Shown here one piece after another: positions 6,345 to 8,290 of a stretch of 8,290 nucleotides of DNA. The DNA is taken from contig CAKSPP010000050.1 of NCBI GenBank assembly GCA_934481505.1, forward strand, positions 1-8,290. The letters run 5' to 3'. Every line of letters begins with the position of its first letter. Positions within the stretch are counted from its first letter, which is position 1. Source of the stretch: an uncultured Eubacteriales bacterium (GTDB lineage: Bacteria > Bacillota > Clostridia > Oscillospirales > UBA644). Under the pieces are notes generated by a model. It was not told the origin of the DNA. It made no database searches and saw nothing but the letters and a program-made list of their open reading frames with translations. The position numbers and the translations under genes were made by a program.

Positions 6345-7403
6345 ATGGGAGAAGTAAAGATTTCGGCGATAATGCCCGTTTACAATGTCGAAAAATTTGT
6401 CGGAAAATGTATAGAAAGCCTGCAAAAACAGACTTTTTCCGATTTTGAACTCATTGCGGTCGACGACGGAAGTCCCGACAGAAGCGGTGAAATCTGCGAA
6501 GAGTATGCCGCCAAAGACCCGAGAATCAAGGTCATTCACCAGAAAAACGCAGGTGCTCCCGCCGCAAGAAACGCCGCAATAGATATAGCACGCGGAAAAT
6601 ATCTTTATTTTATGGATTCCGACGACTGGGCGGAAGAAACGATGTTCGAAGATATGTATGCCGCCGCCGAAGCAAACAACGCACAGCTTGTCGTCGCGGG
6701 CTTTTATATCGACACCTACTATTCCGATACCGAATATTATTCGCAGGAACAGACCTGCCCGTCGCAGGTGTTTGCGTCGCAGGACGAATTCCGCCGCAAC
6801 GCGTATAAACTTTTCGACAGAAACCTGCTTTACACCCCGTGGAACAAGCTTTTTTCGCACGAATATATAAAGGAAAAGGGTATCCGTTTCAGAAATGTCT
6901 TCTGGGACGATTTTCCCTTTAACCTCGATGTTATAAGAGATGTCGAAAGAGTGGTTCTTCTCGAAAATAAATACTATCACTTCATGCGTGCCCGTGCCGA
7001 AAGCGAAACGGCGAAATACAGAAGCGATATGTACGCAAAACGTGAAGAAGAACACGGCTGGATGACAGGTCTTTACGACTATTGGAACCTTTCGGACGAA
7101 AAGAGCAACGAAATGGTTCAACGCCGCTATATCGAAAGAGTTATCGGCTGCGTCGAGAACGTCACAAACCCCGCCTGCACCCTTTCCGCAAAGGAAAAGA
7201 AAGCGGAAATAAAGAAAATCATTTCGAGCGACAGGGTAAGAAAAGCGATAAAAGAGGCAAAACCCCATTCGACAATGATGAAAATGATGCTCGTTCCGAT
7301 AAAATGGAAGAATACGACTCTCACATATTGGGAAGGCAGCTTCATTTCGAAAGTAAAGAAAAAGAACACGAAAATGTTCGCAAAACTCAAAGCAAACAGA
7401 TAA
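6345..7403 (+). CDS. Family 2 glycosyltransferase
   Basis: A 352-residue GT-A fold transferase. It opens with SAIMPVYNVEKF, typical of the family. DDGS at 40-43 binds the nucleotide, NAGAPAARN (68-76) follows, and DSDD at 91-94 is the metal-binding DXD motif. WDDFPFNLDVI (187-197) fits the position of the ED catalytic-base motif. There is no membrane segment. The C-terminal 40 residues are strongly basic (KVKKK, KLKANR) and could hold the protein at the membrane face where lipid-linked glycans are built. The ATG at 6345, 2 nt after the glf stop, was chosen because the protein then begins right before the family's first strand; the frame is open further upstream only inside glf. Pairing with glf suggests, but does not prove, that it transfers galactofuranose. 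Acceptor and linkage are unknown. Confidence 0.93.
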   Translation: MGEVKISAIMPVYNVEKFVGKCIESLQKQTFSDFELIAVDDGSPDRSGEICEEYAAKDPRIKVIHQKNAGAPAARNAAIDIARGKYLYFMDSDDWAEETMFEDMYAAAEANNAQLVVAGFYIDTYYSDTEYYSQEQTCPSQVFASQDEFRRNAYKLFDRNLLYTPWNKLFSHEYIKEKGIRFRNVFWDDFPFNLDVIRDVERVVLLENKYYHFMRARAESETAKYRSDMYAKREEEHGWMTGLYDYWNLSDEKSNEMVQRRYIERVIGCVENVTNPACTLSAKEKKAEIKKIISSDRVRKAIKEAKPHSTMMKMMLVPIKWKNTTLTYWEGSFISKVKKKNTKMFAKLKANR

Positions 7404-7410
7404 AAAATTA

Positions 7411-7436
7411 CCGCGGACAAATGTTCGCGGTTTTTT
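7411..7436 (+). terminator. Rho-independent terminator of the glf operon
   Basis: CCGCGGAC (7411-7418) pairs with GTTCGCGG (7423-7430), including one G-U pair, around a short AAAT loop, and is followed by six T residues (7431-7436). It starts 7 nt after the glycosyltransferase stop codon. Confidence 0.9.
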
Positions 7437-7452
7437 ATAATGGGATTCAAAA

Positions 7453-7896
7453 ATGGAAAACAACATAAAGCAATACAGAAGAACGCTCAAAGATTACAGC
7501 GTTGCGGTCATATTTTTTATGTTTCTCGACATAATCGACCTGCTGCAATCATACACGAACGGAGAATATGACATAGCCTCGCTCGGAGGCAACCGCCCGG
7601 CGGTTATCGCCGTCTGTGTTTCGATTGCCCTTTCGCTTTTTACGGTTATAACAAAGCTCCTTATCGGGATTTTCGGGATAAAACAAGTGAAAGGAAAGGA
7701 TTTTTATCTTCACACCGTCCTCGCTCTGATTTCACTTGTTTTTTCGCTCTTCGGCATATTTATGACTGCCGCAAACGCCCTGAAAGGCGGATATTTCGAT
7801 GTTTATACGACCGTTCAGAGCCTTGCCGCGGCGGCGGTCCTGTTCCTCTTTATAAGGGCGTCAAAAAAACTTCGCAAAGCAGAGAAAATCGGATAA
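7453..7896 (+). CDS. Small four-helix membrane protein, function unknown
   Basis: A 147-residue protein with four predicted membrane helices at about residues 15-33, 49-76, 86-107 and 117-135. A basic N-terminal segment (KQYRRTLK) and a basic C-terminal tail (RASKKLRK) both probably face the cytoplasm, consistent with an even number of helices. No enzymatic motif, cysteine pair or transport signature is seen, and I do not recognise a named family. The start ATG has only a weak GGGAT 7 nt upstream, so translation may be low. It begins 16 nt after the glf-operon terminator, leaving no room for a promoter in between. It must be expressed by read-through or from a promoter inside the 3' end of the glycosyltransferase gene. 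It ends in a 10-bp tandem repeat next to a bidirectional terminator. Confidence 0.75.
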   Translation: MENNIKQYRRTLKDYSVAVIFFMFLDIIDLLQSYTNGEYDIASLGGNRPAVIAVCVSIALSLFTVITKLLIGIFGIKQVKGKDFYLHTVLALISLVFSLFGIFMTAANALKGGYFDVYTTVQSLAAAAVLFLFIRASKKLRKAEKIG

Positions 7897-7920
7897 AGTA
7901 GGATAATATCGGATAAAATC
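7891..7920 (+). repeat. Three tandem 10-bp repeats at the membrane-protein stop codon
   Basis: GGATAAAGTA, GGATAATATC and GGATAAAATC follow one another without a gap, all starting GGATAA. The first carries the gene's stop codon. Because the period is 10, the TAA triplets fall in all three frames. It may be chance duplication; no function is claimed. Confidence 0.7.
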
Positions 7921-7946
7921 AAGGGTGCACTTCTGTGCACCCTTTT
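7921..7946. terminator. Bidirectional terminator between convergent genes
   Basis: A perfect 10-bp stem, AAGGGTGCAC (7921-7930) with GTGCACCCTT (7935-7944), around a TTCT loop, flanked by A-rich sequence on the left and TTTT on the right. It lies between the membrane-protein gene and the convergent gene from the right and can serve both. Confidence 0.88.
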
Positions 7947-7961
7947 GCCTTATTATTTATT

Positions 7962-8290
7962 TTATCCGACGGCTCCCTCTCTTGCAATAACACCGCCCCA
8001 GAATTTATCAAATCCGCCGATAAATTCGCTCTCCGAGTATGTCGACATAAAAAGTCCAATCCTTTTCGAGAAAAGCCTTTTTTTTTGCTTTCCGTCAGCT
8101 CGGAATTTTTCTTTTCATATTTGGCGGCCTTTTCAAAAATTTCGTCAACGGTAGTCTTTTCCGTTATTTTATAACCGGAAAAATCGTCTGTTACTTTATA
8201 TAATTTCGGATAGCCTTTTTCGTCTTTTTCAACGCTGTAAAAAGCGGAACCGTACATATATGCGTCGGCTTCAAGCGTGGGGGGGTAAAT
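7962..8290 (-). CDS. Unidentified protein, C-terminal part, apparently frameshifted at an A9 run
   Basis: A gene entering from the right edge with its 5' end outside the window. Codons 8290 to 8078 read as a hydrophilic, Lys/Glu-rich protein (segments DDFSGYKITEK and DEIFEKAAKYEKK). At the run of nine A (8078-8086, minus strand) the frame seems to change. The unshifted frame continues 52 codons to a TGA at 7919-7921, but it reads through the terminator hairpin (ending KGCTEVHP) and uses TTA/TTG leucine codons rare in the neighbours. The -1 frame continues 38 codons, including SESEFIGGFDKFWGGVI, to a TAA at 7962-7964 just before the terminator. The latter looks like the true C-terminus. The cause could be a sequencing or assembly error, a real mutation, or slippage at A AAA AAA. 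An internal ATG at 8255-8257 is unlikely to be the start because coding continues upstream to the edge. The family is not recognised. Confidence 0.6.

Noticed and set aside
6285..7490. Minus-strand open frame of 401 codons opposite the glycosyltransferase
   Set aside because: Same effect as above. It crosses the terminator and overlaps parts of three genes, its product is rich in Phe, Cys and Arg, and no family motif is visible. The opposite strand encodes a complete GT-A fold.
7919..7961. Unshifted C-terminal end of the convergent gene reading into the terminator
   Set aside because: The codons here are the terminator hairpin itself and AT-rich spacer; the residues are not credible as a conserved protein end. 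Kept only as an alternative in the gene entry.

Overview
The window looks like a piece of chromosome from a low-to-mid GC Bacillota, most likely an uncultured gut-type Clostridia. The reasons are strong GGAGG / AAGGAG ribosome binding sites, sigma-A-like promoters with 17-bp spacers, short intergenic gaps, compact U-tailed terminators, and a coding style rich in AAA, GAA, GGA and AGA. No rRNA, tRNA, CRISPR array, insertion sequence or prophage gene was seen. The taxonomic call is inference from style, not from a marker gene.

Left part (1-5009): a carbohydrate-catabolic locus built around a divergent promoter region (3865-4019). Leftwards, one apparent operon runs: Gfo/Idh/MocA oxidoreductase (2728-3864), metal-dependent amidohydrolase-2 family hydrolase (1648-2670), AraA/FucI-like sugar isomerase (245-1630), and an unidentified gene cut by the window edge (1-227). 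A strong hairpin separates the first two genes; the next two junctions are each exactly 17 nt and carry the same GAAAGGAT ribosome binding site. Rightwards, from its own promoter, lies a single DUF4432-type aldose-1-epimerase (mutarotase) homologue (4020-5009). Mutarotase, NAD(P)-dependent sugar dehydrogenase, lactonase-like hydrolase and aldose/ketose isomerase fit a sugar or sugar-acid breakdown route. The substrate cannot be read from the sequence, and no transporter, kinase or regulator is in the window.

Middle part (5010-7440): after a long U-tailed terminator, a perfect-consensus promoter (TTGACA, 17 bp, TATAAT) drives a two-gene unit: UDP-galactopyranose mutase (glf, 5245-6342) and, 2 nt later, a family 2 glycosyltransferase (6345-7403), closed by a strong terminator. 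This is a compact galactofuranose supply-and-transfer module for a surface glycan.

Right part (7441-8290): a small four-helix membrane protein of unknown function (7453-7896) is followed by a 10-bp tandem repeat and a bidirectional terminator. A convergent gene comes in from the right edge. It appears frameshifted at a run of nine adenines: its upstream frame runs on into the terminator, while the -1 frame gives a natural-looking C-terminus ending just before it. No gap between genes exceeds 300 bases.
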